Part shown: piece after piece, positions 11,077 to 21,189 of the stretch
How the letters are laid out: each line of letters opens with the position of its first letter
Position numbering within the stretch: position 1 is the stretch's first letter
Assembly: GCF_030035675.1 (NCBI RefSeq)
Contig: NC_084493.1
Coordinates: 23,599,822 to 23,663,821 of the forward strand
Length of the DNA stretch: 64,000 bases
Direction: 5' to 3'
Source of the DNA: Rhineura floridana
Taxonomy: Eukaryota; Chordata; Lepidosauria; Squamata; Rhineuridae
The notes under the pieces: model-generated
Database searches by the model: none
Seen by the model: only the letters and a program-made list of their open reading frames with translations
What the model was told of the DNA's origin: nothing
Position numbers and translations under genes: made by a program

Positions 11077-14000
11077 GGATCACCGTCTATGCCCCCTTTC
11101 TTAAAAATCCTTTCATGGAATATTGCTGGGTGGAAATCCAAGTCTAGGGATCCAAACTTCCTGACCTACCTAAACAAATTTGATGTTATTTTGCTCCAGG
11201 AGACCTGGTGTGGAGAACAGAATTTTATCAAAGGGCTTGTTTCGTTCTGTACTCCCACTTTCCCAAGTAAGAGCAAGGGTAGACCTAGACAAGGTTTATG
11301 TACCTTGGCTGCTTCCTCACTGGATGCTAAATTTATTGAACTCCCGGTTCTCAATCTAATGGATAATGATTTTATGGTGTTAACCCTGTTTATAGAATTA
11401 AGGCCGATTCAGTCTTCCGTACTCTTGTTTAACATCTATTTTCCCCCTACCTCAAACAGGGAGGTTATTTTGTCTAACTGGATTAAACTGGACTCCCTGT
11501 TTATTTACTGGTTGTCCATCTATACACAAGCTCTCCCAGTTTTGGCCGGTGACTTCAATGCGAGGACAGGGACTTACCTTGAGGTTGCTCCTCAGACTGG
11601 ATTTCTCTATAATGTAGATAGGAAACATCTACGGTGTAATGCTTGCCATTCTAAAGATCATCATCTAAATTTAGCTGGAATTGGCCTGCTTCAGTTTGTA
11701 TTCAAACATGACTTGTGTATTTTAAACGGGTCGCAAGTAGCGGATGGCTGGGGTGAATTTACTTATATTTCCTCCTGGGGGTCGAGTGTGGTAGATTATA
11801 TAATTATTCCGAATGCGCTGAAACATAAGGGTTTGTTATTCAGAGTTGCTGCTTGTACTGACAGCGACCATCTGCCTTTGGAAATTTTCCTTGCTACTTC
11901 TGGTGAAGTTCAATTATCTAAACCCTCTACGCCACCTTTAAGTTTATCACCGTTGGCCTCCCACAACAAAATTAAGTGGTCCCCTGAAATAGAACAGACT
12001 TTTCTTAAATTTGTCAATCTTCCCCACATAAGTCATCTTCTAACTCAGCTGGCTTCGGCCGAGGAGCCAAGCTTAGGCCTGGCTATTTACGAGGAACTGA
12101 TTCAGGGTGTTAATGTTTAATTTAATAATACTTCAATGCCCAATCCTGGCCATTTGAAAGATAGACGCAACAGTTGGTTTGATAGCGAATGTAGGGATTT
12201 AAGGAGGACGATTCGTTCAGTTTATCGCCGCTATCACAGCAATAATGAACGCCAGCTCCCGCATTCTTATTATGTATTGCGCACGGAGTATAAGAAACTT
12301 ATTGTTAAAAAGAAACACGATGCCGTTTGAGAGTCCTGGCGTATGCTTGCAGCTGCAACTGTCACACGCAGCTCCAAGTCCTTCTGGCAGTTAGTTAATG
12401 GAGCTCTGTCTAATTGTAAGGACAGCCCTGATTGCTTCATATCAGCTGACATTTGGGAGGAACATTTCCGAGTTGTGTTCAACCATGAGGACTCCTTAAG
12501 TCCTGGTTCCCCTTTTTCCATTTTGCCTGGCATTCCTGAGTGGCCACCTGTAGACTCTGACACCATTGCTGATTTACTCTCCCAACTCAAGAAGGGCAAG
12601 GCTGCTGGACCAGACCACATCCCCCCCTGAGCTGTTGAAGTGTAATATTAGTTGGTGGGCCTCCATGTTGGCTCCTCTCTTTACATTAATCAATAAATCT
12701 GGAATGATCCCGGCATCATGGTTGAGAGCATATATTGTGCCAATCTACAAGAATGGCCCAAAAAACGATCCAAATAATTATCGGCCTATTAGCTTGCTCT
12801 CTGTGGTGGGTAAGATTTACGCCAGTTACTTAGGCTCCAAGTTGAAACTCTGGGTTAGTGCCAATGATATTCTGGGCCAAGAACAGATTGGCTTTAAATC
12901 AGATCATTCTAGTCTTGACCATTGTCTGGTCTTAACCCAGTTGGTATATAAATACACTAAGCCTCCTGGTAGTAAATTGTTTGTCGCCTTTATAGACTTG
13001 AAGTCAGCCTTTGACTCAATCTCACGTGGATGTTTGTGGAGCAAATTAGAATCTCTTTGTATTGATAAGAGACTTCTGCTCCTGATAGCAGCACTATACT
13101 ATAACACCTCGATACAAGTCCGCTGCAACCATCGTGGCCATCTTTCGCGTGATATATGTTCTTCTCAAGGAGTTAGGCAAGGCTGTGTGTTAGCACCCAC
13201 CTTATTCAACTTATACTTGGCCGACCTCCCCTCTGTTATGGGTAAGATACAATCTCATCCTCCCAAACTGGGATCTAACAAAGTGTATATTTTGTTATAT
13301 GCCGATGATGCAGTTTTAATATCTTTAACTCAGTTGGGCTTAAAAAGATTACACTCAGGTTTTGCGACTTATTGTAAAGATAACTTCCTAACTATTAACC
13401 ATGCAAAATCTAAGGTTATTGTGTTTTCCAAGAGAAAGGTTAGATTCCCTTGGTTTCTAGGCTGTGTGAGAATCGAACAGGTAAACTCTTACAAATATCT
13501 TGGGATATGGCTCCAAGAATCGGGTAGTTGGAAATCTCAACTTGGTTATACAAAAGCTAAGGCGGGCAAAAACCTGGGAGCTTAAACTCGCTTTTATTTT
13601 TCTAAAGGCGGGAGATATGTACCGGCAGCTATACGGATTATCAGAGCCAAAATTATCCCGATGCTGCTGTATGGGGCTCCGATTTGGACCCCATACTTTA
13701 AGCGATCTTTTTTTTTTTTTTTTTCAATAATTTTTATTCAGATTTTCATAAAGCATACAAGACAAAATCATAAAACATTCAAAGACAAAAAACAAAATCA
13801 AAAATAGTTAAACAAAAAGAAAAAAAGAAAAAAAGAAAAAAAAAACAAAAATAAAAAATAAAGAGTAAAATATTGACTTCCCATTTGTCAAAGATCAAAT
13901 CAGTTATAAGTCTATAATATATAACAATCCTGTCTCTTAAGTCATATTATAAAATCACTTTCCTCCAGTAGTTATCTTACTTAATCATCAAATCTCATAA

Positions 14001-14300
14001 ACATTACTTTATTCTTTCCACAAAAAGTCAAAGAGAGGTTTCAATTCTTTAAGAAATATATCTATCAATTTTTTTTTCCAGATAAGCATATCGATTAATC
14101 CATCTCATTACTAATTATGATAATCTTATTGTCATAACCATAGTCAAAATAAACATTTCAATTAATCCATCACATCAGAATCTGTTAGGTTCAGTAATTT
14201 CAGTAGCCATTGTTCTATTATCCCTATTAGTTCCATTTTCCATCTTCCATCTTCAGTAGTCTTGTTAAGTCCAGTAATTTCAGTATCCAATCTTCCATTA

Positions 14301-15107
14301 TCAGTATTCCATAATAATCTTGCTGTCAAAGCCATAGTCATATAGTAAGAGTCTGATGGGAATTACCTCTATCCCAAATATTTTCTTGCCATCCATTCTG
14401 AATAGGTTGCTGAAATACTGCTGTAAAATCATATCTCTGTTCTTTTTTTCAAAATACACTGGGTCATCTCTTGAAAGTTTTTCCATTGTCACATGGCTGC
14501 AGTTAATTCCATAGATTTTCTCTATATTGGGCTCCATCACATCATTCCAGTCCAGAAGATTATCCATGCCATTGATAACTTTATCTCTAGAATCTTCATT
14601 AATTTCTTCAGAGATAACATTGAATTCCAAACAATAGATTTTATTTCTAAAGTCCATAGACTCCAAATCTTGTTCCTGTTCCACGTTTGTTCCAATCTCC
14701 GGGATCTCCTCTCTCACAGGGACCCCTGTTCCAGTCTCCAGGGTCTCCTCTCTCACAGGGACCCCTGTTCCAGTCTCCAGGGTCTCCTCTCTCACAAGGA
14801 CCCCTATGTCTTTAATCTCCTGTGTCTCCAAACAATAGATTTTGTTTCTAAAGTCCATAGACTCCAAATCTTTTTCCTGTTCCACGTTTGTTCCAATCTC
14901 CGGGGTCTCCTCTCTCACAGGGACCCCTTCCAGGGTCACCTCTCTCACAGGGACCCCTATATCTTTAATCTCCTGCTTCATTTTACTCAATTCAATTTTC
15001 AGCTCCTTACAACCCTGTCGCAGGTTTTGTTTCGTTATCTCAATCTCATCCATTATTTTCTGAAACATAGTTATTTCCAGCTTCTCAGCCACTTTCTTAA
15101 TTGCCAT
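14301..15107 (-). CDS. L1-type ORF1 protein with internal tandem duplications
   Basis: 268 residues from ATG at 15107 (context AAAATGG), starting MAIKKVAEKLEITMFQK. An upstream in-frame ATG at 15134 is weaker. Likely an RNA-binding ORF1p: an N-terminal coiled coil (MDEIEITKQNLRQGCKEL), then an acidic repeat region, then an RRM-like part (FNVISEEINEDSRDKVING, HVTMEKLSRDDPVYF, RDMILQQYFSNLFR) as in squamate L1 ORF1. The middle holds repeated GVPVREETLETGT units inside a larger duplicated block with DLESMDFRNKIYCLE. The C-terminal part looks shorter than full L1 ORF1; frame shifts or loss after IIMEY are possible. Nothing else is coded by this element. Confidence 0.75.
   Translation of the reverse strand: MAIKKVAEKLEITMFQKIMDEIEITKQNLRQGCKELKIELSKMKQEIKDIGVPVREVTLEGVPVREETPEIGTNVEQEKDLESMDFRNKIYCLETQEIKDIGVLVREETLETGTGVPVREETLETGTGVPVREEIPEIGTNVEQEQDLESMDFRNKIYCLEFNVISEEINEDSRDKVINGMDNLLDWNDVMEPNIEKIYGINCSHVTMEKLSRDDPVYFEKKNRDMILQQYFSNLFRMDGKKIFGIEVIPIRLLLYDYGFDSKIIMEY
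14627..14960 (-). repeat. Internal tandem and segmental duplication in L1 ORF1
   Basis: A block of about 100 bp is present near 14627-14727 and again near 14830-14930 (shared GTCCATAGACTCCAAATC). Between them lie 39-bp units with CAGGGACCCCTGTTCCAG (about 14718-14800). All duplications keep the frame. Confidence 0.8.
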
Positions 15108-16765
15108 TTTAAAAGAAAAATATAGGAAAACCACTTCTTATTTCAGCAACAATTGGGTTAATACTCCAAACTTGGTGACATCACAGTATAAACAGAGCAG
15201 ACAGCCTTATCTCTCCATGCTTAAGTAAACAAAATGCAGTTCCCAGGATCGAAACAATTAATGGCGGTCGTCAGAAAACAGATTCGTCAAAATAAAATAG
15301 ACCAAAAAGAGAGTAGTCTCAGACAATATAATATTCTTCAAAATAAAAATCTGGAATAGAAATCCCTCTTCTGTGTATATCTTTAGAATGCAAATCCAGG
15401 ACAGCTTTTTGCAACAAAAACAGAGATAAGCTATTAATTAGTGAGTAGCAGAGAGAAGTTATGGCTCCCCAGTGAGATGTCAAAAACCGATCAATCTGGC
15501 AAATCTCTTTTAAACAGCAACAATTTAAGTCAAGTAAAAGAAAAATATAGAAAGAAGGGTGCTTGCCTGTTAGTGCGTTCTCTCTTAGAAGATAAGATGA
15601 ACGTTCGCTTTTCCAGATAGAGCTTGTTGTTAAAAATCCGTCCCACCTTCGTCGGCTGGACCTCGTCCCATAAATTAATGAGATCTGGTCGTCCCAACAA
15701 AAATAGGCTTTGAGGTTAATCTCTTCGTTTCTCCCTACCCGGGAGAAGTTTAATCAGTCAAAAAAAGAAAAAATCTGACTGATATATCTGAATAAGCTTC
15801 TTTTGAGGCAGGAGCCCGTCTCAAAAGCAGGCACAGGCTAAGTCACCCTTCCCGGAAGTCACTTTAAGCGATCTTTTGACGGCCTTCTTCATGCCGCTTT
15901 AAGATCTATCCTTGGCGTTCCCAGATGTGTTTCAGGGGCCACTCTTATGCTGGAAGTTGGTCTAAATTCCCTGAAATGTCTAGCATGGCTCTACACAATA
16001 TATTACTGGCTTCGGTGTTTTTCTAAGCTCACCTCTGAGTCTTATGCGAGACAGATTCTAAATGACTCTTTTAATGCAACTTGGCCCAAACTGGTTGTGC
16101 AGAAAATTGTTTTGGTTGGTCTTTCACCTGAAGAGTTGTTACATATGGAATTTAATGTGGCCAAGGCAGTGGTGAAACGCTGACTAACAGATATAGACAA
16201 CCAAGAGCTTTTAGCAGTAGCTTCTGGCCCATGTTCTCCCCTGGCCCTGGGCCTGACTGTCTCTCCCTCTTCAGAAGGGATCCAATATTTACATTGGCTT
16301 TTTGTTCCTAAATACAGGCGGGCTTTTTCCTTGGCCCGCTTTGATGCCCTACCCTCGAGACTTCTGGAGGGCAGGTACGACAAGACTCCAAGGAATCTTA
16401 GGTACTGTCCTTGTGGTATGCATGAGGTGGAGACCGTTATGCATGTTCTTTTTAAATGTAAATTTTATGAGGGTGTCAGAAACTATCTTTTAACTCCCTT
16501 TTTTTTTAACTTTTCCTGGATGTTCAGTCAGCACACTTTTAACAATTCTCCTTCAGGGCTCTGATGAATCAACCACCCTTCGCGTGGCCAAATATCTAAA
16601 CCAGGCCATGGTGATTAGGAAGGATCTGATTAGACCGAAGTCCTGATTCATTGCATTTGGTCTTGTTGGATATATGTACTATAGTGTAATTTTCTATATT
16701 TGTATGTATTTTGTTTGTTTGCTATGGTCTACAGACTTTGCAATAAAGATTCTATCAGCTATTGC

Positions 16766-17224
16766 CTGATGGTCAGCAAATCTCTTGTCAGTCACAACCC
16801 TGACTTCACCTATTGGCTAAAAACCTGGAAGAGCAGGGATTAGAGCAGCTAACTTCTAACAGACTGACATTTTGCTAAATATCTCTTGAACCAGATCACC
16901 TAGAAATTTACTTTAAAAAAAAGAAGAAAACTGAGAGTCCAGAGATTGGACTGACTCACCTGGAGACTCAAAGGACCCCCAAAAACCAGAGGGTGAAAAC
17001 TGGGGATTTGGCAACCCTGCCCAGAGCAGATAAGGAAAAGGATAAGTCAGTGTACCGTGCCTCTATGCAGTACAGAAGCATGCATTGCACTATGCTTGCA
17101 CACCCCACTAAGGCAAGCCTGTCCCAACAGACATCCACATATTGGATTTGCCAATGTTTGTAGGCCTGACTATCCTGGTTGTGTCTCTGATCCTTTTATT
17201 ATTCTTAATCTTAGGTAGGGTTTA
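16766..17224. other. No recognised feature
   Basis: Right flank of LINE B. I see no open frame, SINE or TIR element here. Confidence 0.4.
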
Positions 17225-17870
17225 TTCATGCAGCCTGAGGACTTGAACAAGGTACTTGGCCAGGTTCATGGAAGCACTTGTGTCTTAGACTCTTGTCCTT
17301 CCTGGCTTATAAAATCTGGCAGGGAGGGGATAGCTGGATGGGCCAGGGAGGTAACGAATGCTTCTTTTTAAGAAGGAGTGGTCCCAGGCTGCCTGAAGGA
17401 GATTGTAGTAAGACTATTCCTGAAGAAACCTCCTGCGGATCTGAACATTCATCATAATTTTAGACCAGAGTCAAATGACCTTTTTCTGGGCAAGGTTCTT
17501 GTGAGAGTAGTTGCCAACCAGATTCACAAGCTCTTGGAGGATGCGGATTTCTAGATCCTTTTCAATCAAGAATCAGTTTGGGTTTTGGTATGGAAACTGC
17601 CTTGGTTGCCCATTGAGAGACAGGGGGAGTGTGTTGATCCTCTTTGATCTCTCAGTGGCTTTCAGTATCATTAACTATGTTATCCTACTGGGAGAACTGA
17701 ACTGGGTATTGGGGGTACCACATTGTGGTGGTTCCTACTTGGATGGATGGCTCCAGGAGGTGGTTTTTGGGGGAGCATTGTTTGGCTCTATGGGTTCTCC
17801 AGTGTGGGGTCCTGCACAGGGTTGGTTCTGTACCCCATGTTGCTTGACATCTAGTGGGAAGAGGGACTTT
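17225..17870 (+). pseudogene. Decayed L2 LINE RT fragment
   Basis: Translation in shifting frames follows the L2 ORF2 at 61.7-64 kb: EDLNKVLGQV, LDSCPSWLIKS, NASF, LKEIV, HHNFRPES, LGKVLVRVVANQIHKLLEDADFLDPFQS and LFDLSVAFSIINY, corresponding to EDADKVL, DPCPSWLLVSC, NASLEEG, NNFRPIS, VANQL, DPYQSG and LLDLSAAFDTVDH. It covers the region before and into the RT palm. Stops and frameshifts are frequent, so it is an ancient fragment with neither end preserved. Confidence 0.7.
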
Positions 17871-18022
17871 GGAAATTGTAGCTCTGTGAGAAGAATAGAG
17901 GTATTCTAGCAACTCTCAGCACCCTTAACAAACTACAGTTCCCAGGATTTTTTTTGGGGGGGGGAAGCCATGACTGTTCAAAGTGATACAACCCTGCTTT
18001 AAATGTGTAGTGCAGATGGGGC
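17868..18022. mobile_element. Palindromic DNA-element fragment (AACTACAGTTCCCAGG family)
   Basis: It carries AACTACAGTTCCCAGG, GGAAATTGTAGCTCTGTG and a GTGCAGATGGGGCC end, shared with 21833-22085, 23834-24145, 50645-51001 and 53088-53219. Only one arm is present. Confidence 0.65.
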
Positions 18023-18133
18023 CCTTGTTAAGGCAAAAAGTTTCCAGAGCAAAGGAAGTGAAACGGGGAACTATTGTAGGGAAGGCAAGTAGGCATGGAG
18101 GGTAACAAGAAAGCCCTTAGCAATGTTGACAAT

Positions 18134-18349
18134 GGAAAGGAGCATAGCTCAGTGGCAGCGCATCTGCTTCACATGCATAAGGTCCCAAGTTCAGTCCCCA
18201 GCAGCTCCAGTGAGGACTAGGAGAGACTCCAGACTGAAACCCTGGAGAACTGCTGCCAGTCAGTGTAGACAATACTGAGGTAAGATACACCGCCCAGAGA
18301 GCCTTCGGGCTTAGGGCGGTATATAAATTAAATAAATAAATAAATAAAT
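18134..18349 (+). mobile_element. SINE: tRNA-Ala-type head with L2-type tail
   Basis: The head GCATAGCTCAGTGGCAGCG (A box) and GGTCCCAAGTTCAGTCCC (B box) derives from tRNA. The body is shared with the SINE at 25330. The tail ACCGCCCAGAGAGCCTTCGGG, then GGGCGGTATATAAAT and AAAT repeats, is the same type as the L2 3' end at 36820-36896. A tail shared with L2 implies L2 enzymes moved it. Confidence 0.8.
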
Positions 18350-18568
18350 CCACCGGGGCCGTGTGCTAGTGGTGTGGCCACCACACACTATCACATGCAC
18401 ACAGGCCACACACAAGCACACACCTCTCCACCCCTGGATGTTCCATGCAAATCAGCTGAGGAGAAGAGTTTATTGCCTCCTCTCGATTCATCAAATGATC
18501 TAATGACCAGGTAAAGGACAGTTTGCCCCCCCCATCAGGGCACTGCACCCTACCACTGCTGTGCAGTG

Positions 18569-18848
18569 CAGTGGAGGCTGGTCCATGCTAGTGGGGCACT
18601 GCACCACCAATCTCAGTCTGCCTTCAGCCAGCTCCCCACCTGCCTACCTTCTTACTTACAACCAGTGGCACTGCCTGTCAACTTCCTCCTCTTTAGTATC
18701 AGTGTTGCCATTTGTACAACTCTGCAGGGAGAAGGATTGGGGGGGGTACAAGAATTATTTGGCTCTGCCTGTCATTGGCTCTGGCTCCACCTACAGTTGG
18801 GCTCTCTGACTTCCACCCTACCAGTCCTAATGCCACCAGCCACCACTG
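18569..18848. mobile_element. Diverged copy of CAGTGGTGGCTGG palindromic element
   Basis: It starts CAGTGGAGGCTGGTCCATG and ends CCAGCCACCACTG, which fit the arms of 20734-20923 and 52579-52754. The centre is different, so either a longer family member or an interrupted copy. Confidence 0.45.
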
Positions 18849-19534
18849 ATGCTGTGTCTATTTCTCCCTCCCCCTTTTTTTGCCCCACTACCAATGGGGT
18901 CTGGTAGGAGGCAGAAAACTTGGCTTGTGTGGTCAGATGAGGCCTCCACACTAGGGGCTACAAATCCCCCATCTTAAGTAGAACATAGGTTGCTTGGTGG
19001 TGAATCTCAAAAAGCTTCACATTGATTTGTTTATTTCATGGCTTGGAGCCGACATTTTAACATTTTGCACAATCCCCCTCAAACCTGGGGCTGGCCCTGC
19101 AGAGAGGGATTGGTCCTTAAGGTCAACTGACGGTCCTTGTGGTCAAGTGGCGGGGTTTGTGCTGCAAGCAGCCTAGGTGCCATCCTTGAGAAAAAGACTT
19201 CCGAAACAAGGCTTGTTTCAGAACTGTGGCACAGGACAAGACACTGGCACCAAGCTGAGAGAAGGCCCAGATTGATCCACACACTATTTGGTGCCTAATA
19301 TCAGGGACCTGTAGGGAGACAACACAAGGAGAAATAAAAAGTATCTCCTAGGAACAGGACAATATAGCAGCCATTCCATCCATTGCCTTTCGTAAAGTCT
19401 CACATTTTAGCACACTTGCTTTTTTTTTCTCTCCCGCCCCCACCCCATATTGTGTTGGGAGCTGCTGGGATCTGTGGACAGCTCCACCATGTGGTGAGCT
19501 ACAGAACAGCCAGTGACAGCTTCTCAGTGAAGTA
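18849..19534. other. No recognised feature
   Basis: About 690 bp without a supported gene or known repeat. It could hold old undetected repeats. Confidence 0.35.
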
Positions 19535-20363
19535 CAGTAGGGCCCCGCTCATACAACAGGTTACGTTCCGGACCCCCACTGTAAAGTGAAAACCACTGTA
19601 AAGCGGTTCCCATTGACTTACATTGACCAAAATGGCACCCAGCGGCAAAAAAACGCCGCACTGTAAAGCGGTGTCATGGCCCCGTCAGAGGACTCCTCAG
19701 ATGAGGATGACTCGGGAGTAACAGCAGCAGACCCAGGAGCAGCAGACTCAGAAGGAGACATGGAGGAGCCTCCTGAGAATCCAGCTCCTTCTCCCCCTCA
19801 GCTGCAGAGCACCCCAGATACAGCAGAGTCCCTGCAGCCAGACACAGACAGTGAACAGGATACTCCCCCCTCACCTGCAGAACGTAGACAGCAGAAGGTC
19901 AGGCAGAAGAGAGGCAGGCCTGTCTCCTTAAGGCCCAAACGCTGAGGACTCACACCTGCTGTCAACCTTGCTCTTTATAAGGCACACCTTGGCTGCAGCT
20001 TGTTGCTGACTGCAACGTCAGGCGTGGCTTGTGTGTTCCTAGTTTCCTGGCACCCTCTTTCGGACTGACCCCTTGGCACTTGATCCCGGACCTCTACTGA
20101 CCTCGCTTCTGGACTCCTGACTCGGCAAGTACGCTTCGGACAAGCCTGGCCCTTATCAGATTCCCTCCTCCTAAGACCTGGCAGATTTATGGCCAGACTG
20201 CCAGCTAAGGACTTTGCTTCCCTGCCAACCACCCAGGAATTTCCAGCCCCCACCGGCACTGCTGACGCAGTGTAGAGCTGACAAGCGGGGCCTTTCTACA
20301 ATTCACAACTGCTGTATTAGTGGAGCGCTGTAAAGCAAAGTGCTGTAAAGCGGGGCCCTACTG
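19535..20363. mobile_element. Tigger-like (Tc1/mariner) short element, split by a solo LTR
   Basis: Perfect 15-bp terminal inverted repeats CAGTAGGGCCCCGCT and AGCGGGGCCCTACTG, each flanked by TA (19533-19534 and 20364-20365), the Tc1/mariner target duplication. The interior has several GTAAAGCGG units. No transposase is present. The LTR at 19672-20283 sits inside it. Confidence 0.85.
19672..20283 (+). mobile_element. Solo LTR (fossil), 612 bp, with 5-bp target duplication
   Basis: It starts TGTCATGGCC and ends GCTGACA, the TG...CA form with short inverted ends, between AGCGG at 19667-19671 and AGCGG at 20284-20288. No internal region remains, so it is a solo LTR made by recombination. It lies in a Tigger-like element and is therefore younger than it. 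The family (Gypsy- or ERV-like) is unresolved. The window's first 560 bp are a second copy of the same LTR. Confidence 0.85.
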
Positions 20364-20365
20364 TA

Positions 20366-20733
20366 CCTTCAGGCCTTAGACTGACTCCACCCACTTAGAT
20401 GGGCCATTGGATCCTCCAGGCCAGGAAGGAGCATAAGAGGGCTTCCTGTCCCAGCTGAGCCTTGCTCAGGCACCAAGCTCTTCCTGAGCTGTCGCATTTG
20501 CCTGTGTCTTTGGGCCTGATGTCTGGCTTACTCCTTGACCATGCTTCCTGGTTTGTTCTTCTGACCTGGCTCACTTTAGATTGCTGCCTGTGCTTCAGCC
20601 CTGATCTTTGGCTACTAAAGGGCCTCCGTCATATCTACACTGAATTCACTTGATGGCTCAGCACTGGATGACTTGAAGATGAACCTGGTACTGACTCAGC
20701 TGAAAAACATGATGATGTACAGTGGTAATGACT
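20366..20733. other. No recognised feature
   Basis: Non-coding sequence with a CT/TG-rich composition that resembles old LTR or repeat debris. There is no boundary I can support. Confidence 0.3.
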
Positions 20734-20923
20734 CAGTGGTGGGTAGTAGCAGCTGGTGGCTCTATGTCAGTGGGGCACTGGAATCCACTCTGGATTTTAG
20801 TCTGAACTTTCAAGGAGCTGTCCAAGGTGCTTAACCCACCTTGGACAGCTTCTTGAAAAGTTCGGATTCAAACCCAGAGCAGATTTCACTGCTCCACTGA
20901 CATGGAGCCACCAGCCGCCACTG
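20734..20923. mobile_element. Palindromic short DNA element (CAGTGGTGG arms)
   Basis: The arms CAGTGGTGG and CCGCCACTG extend inward as one long imperfect hairpin: AACTTTCAAGGAGCTGTCC pairs with GGACAGCTTCTTGAAAAGTT around the centre. Other copies are at 52579-52754 and, truncated, at 26705-26811. Confidence 0.75.
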
Positions 20924-20927
20924 ATGG

Positions 20928-21056
20928 TAGGAAACCCGTGGCCCTCCAGGTATCACTGGACTCTAACTCCTACCAGACCAAGCCAGCATGGTCAATGATC
21001 AGGGATGCTTGGAGTTGCAGTCTAGCAACATCTGGAGAGCCAGAGGTCCCCCATTA
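20928..21056. mobile_element. hAT-type palindromic element (GGCCCTCCAG family)
   Basis: A diverged copy of a short palindrome: GGCCCTCCAGG, CCAGCATGGTCAATGATCAGG and CAACATCTGGAGAGCC. Related copies are at 27786-27909, 34052-34182, 50045-50175, 50506-50610 and 58862-58937. Confidence 0.65.
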
Positions 21057-21189
21057 TTTACATGCATACTACACATGATAATAAAGTTCAGCCTGGGTAT
21101 TTCAAATGGAATGTCTAATTTGCACACAGATGCTGCAGCTTTATGCTGCAGTGGACTATGCCTGAAGTAACCCAAAGGGTCACTGAATG

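Larger units (their letters stand above)
13712..15860 (-). mobile_element. ORF1-only L1 element (HAL1-like), 2.15 kb, inserted in LINE B ORF2
   Basis: An antisense insertion flanked by exact 17-bp copies of ACTTTAAGCGATCTTTT (13695-13711 and 15861-15877). Read on the minus strand: a leader of about 750 bp, one ORF (15107-14301), a 3' UTR of about 560 bp ending in GAATAAAAATTATTG, then about 18 A. The ORF is an L1-type ORF1 and no ORF2 remnant is seen. Long duplications and poly(A) show L1-style target-primed insertion. Ordered ends and an open frame suggest a recent ORF1-only unit and not a random 5' truncation. It resembles HAL1 elements of mammals. Confidence is high for the insertion and moderate for the HAL1-like label. 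Confidence 0.8.
11074..16645 (+). pseudogene. LINE B ORF2 (endonuclease and RT), split by an antisense L1
   Basis: Endonuclease motifs: SWNIAGW, LQETW, FNIYFPP, AGDFNARTG, VVDYIII, DSDHLPL (11113-11890). RT motifs: NNYRPISLLSVVGK, FIDLKSAFDSI, GVRQGCVLAPTLFN and YADD (13298-13309). After the L1 insertion the frame continues through RSILGVPR, LARFDALPSRLLEGR and a Cys/His block (YCPCGMHEV, then HVLFKCKFY) to TGA 16643-16645. Breaks: in-frame stops at 12118-12120, 12328-12330, 13583-13585 and 16181-16183, a frameshift in the C run near 12627, and another near 16555. Catalytic residues survive. The copy is dead, but its divergence from A and C is real subfamily divergence, not only decay. Confidence 0.85.
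1628..16756 (+). mobile_element. LINE B (I/Vingi-like), interrupted by three later insertions
   Basis: A non-LTR retrotransposon whose parts are spread over 15 kb. The 9-bp AGCTATTGC occurs at 1619-1627 and 16757-16765, which I read as its target duplication. Order: 5'-truncated ORF1 (1699-2978), LINE A insertion, more ORF1 (9549-9802), hAT-type insertion, the end of ORF1 (10866-11073), ORF2 endonuclease and RT, an antisense L1 insertion (13712-15860), the ORF2 C-terminus (to 16645), then a 3' end at GCAATAAAGATTCTATC with no poly(A). Subtracting the insertions leaves about 5.3 kb. ORF1 continues in one frame across both ORF1 insertions, which shows the pieces were once continuous. It is the oldest layer of the stack. 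Confidence 0.85.

Noticed and set aside
14493-15125. 210-residue plus-strand frame
   Set aside because: Antisense shadow of the L1 ORF1 on the minus strand. The sense frame has the coiled coil and ORF1-type motifs.
20366-20733. Another LTR
   Set aside because: Composition is LTR-like but no TG...CA ends, duplication or second copy is visible.
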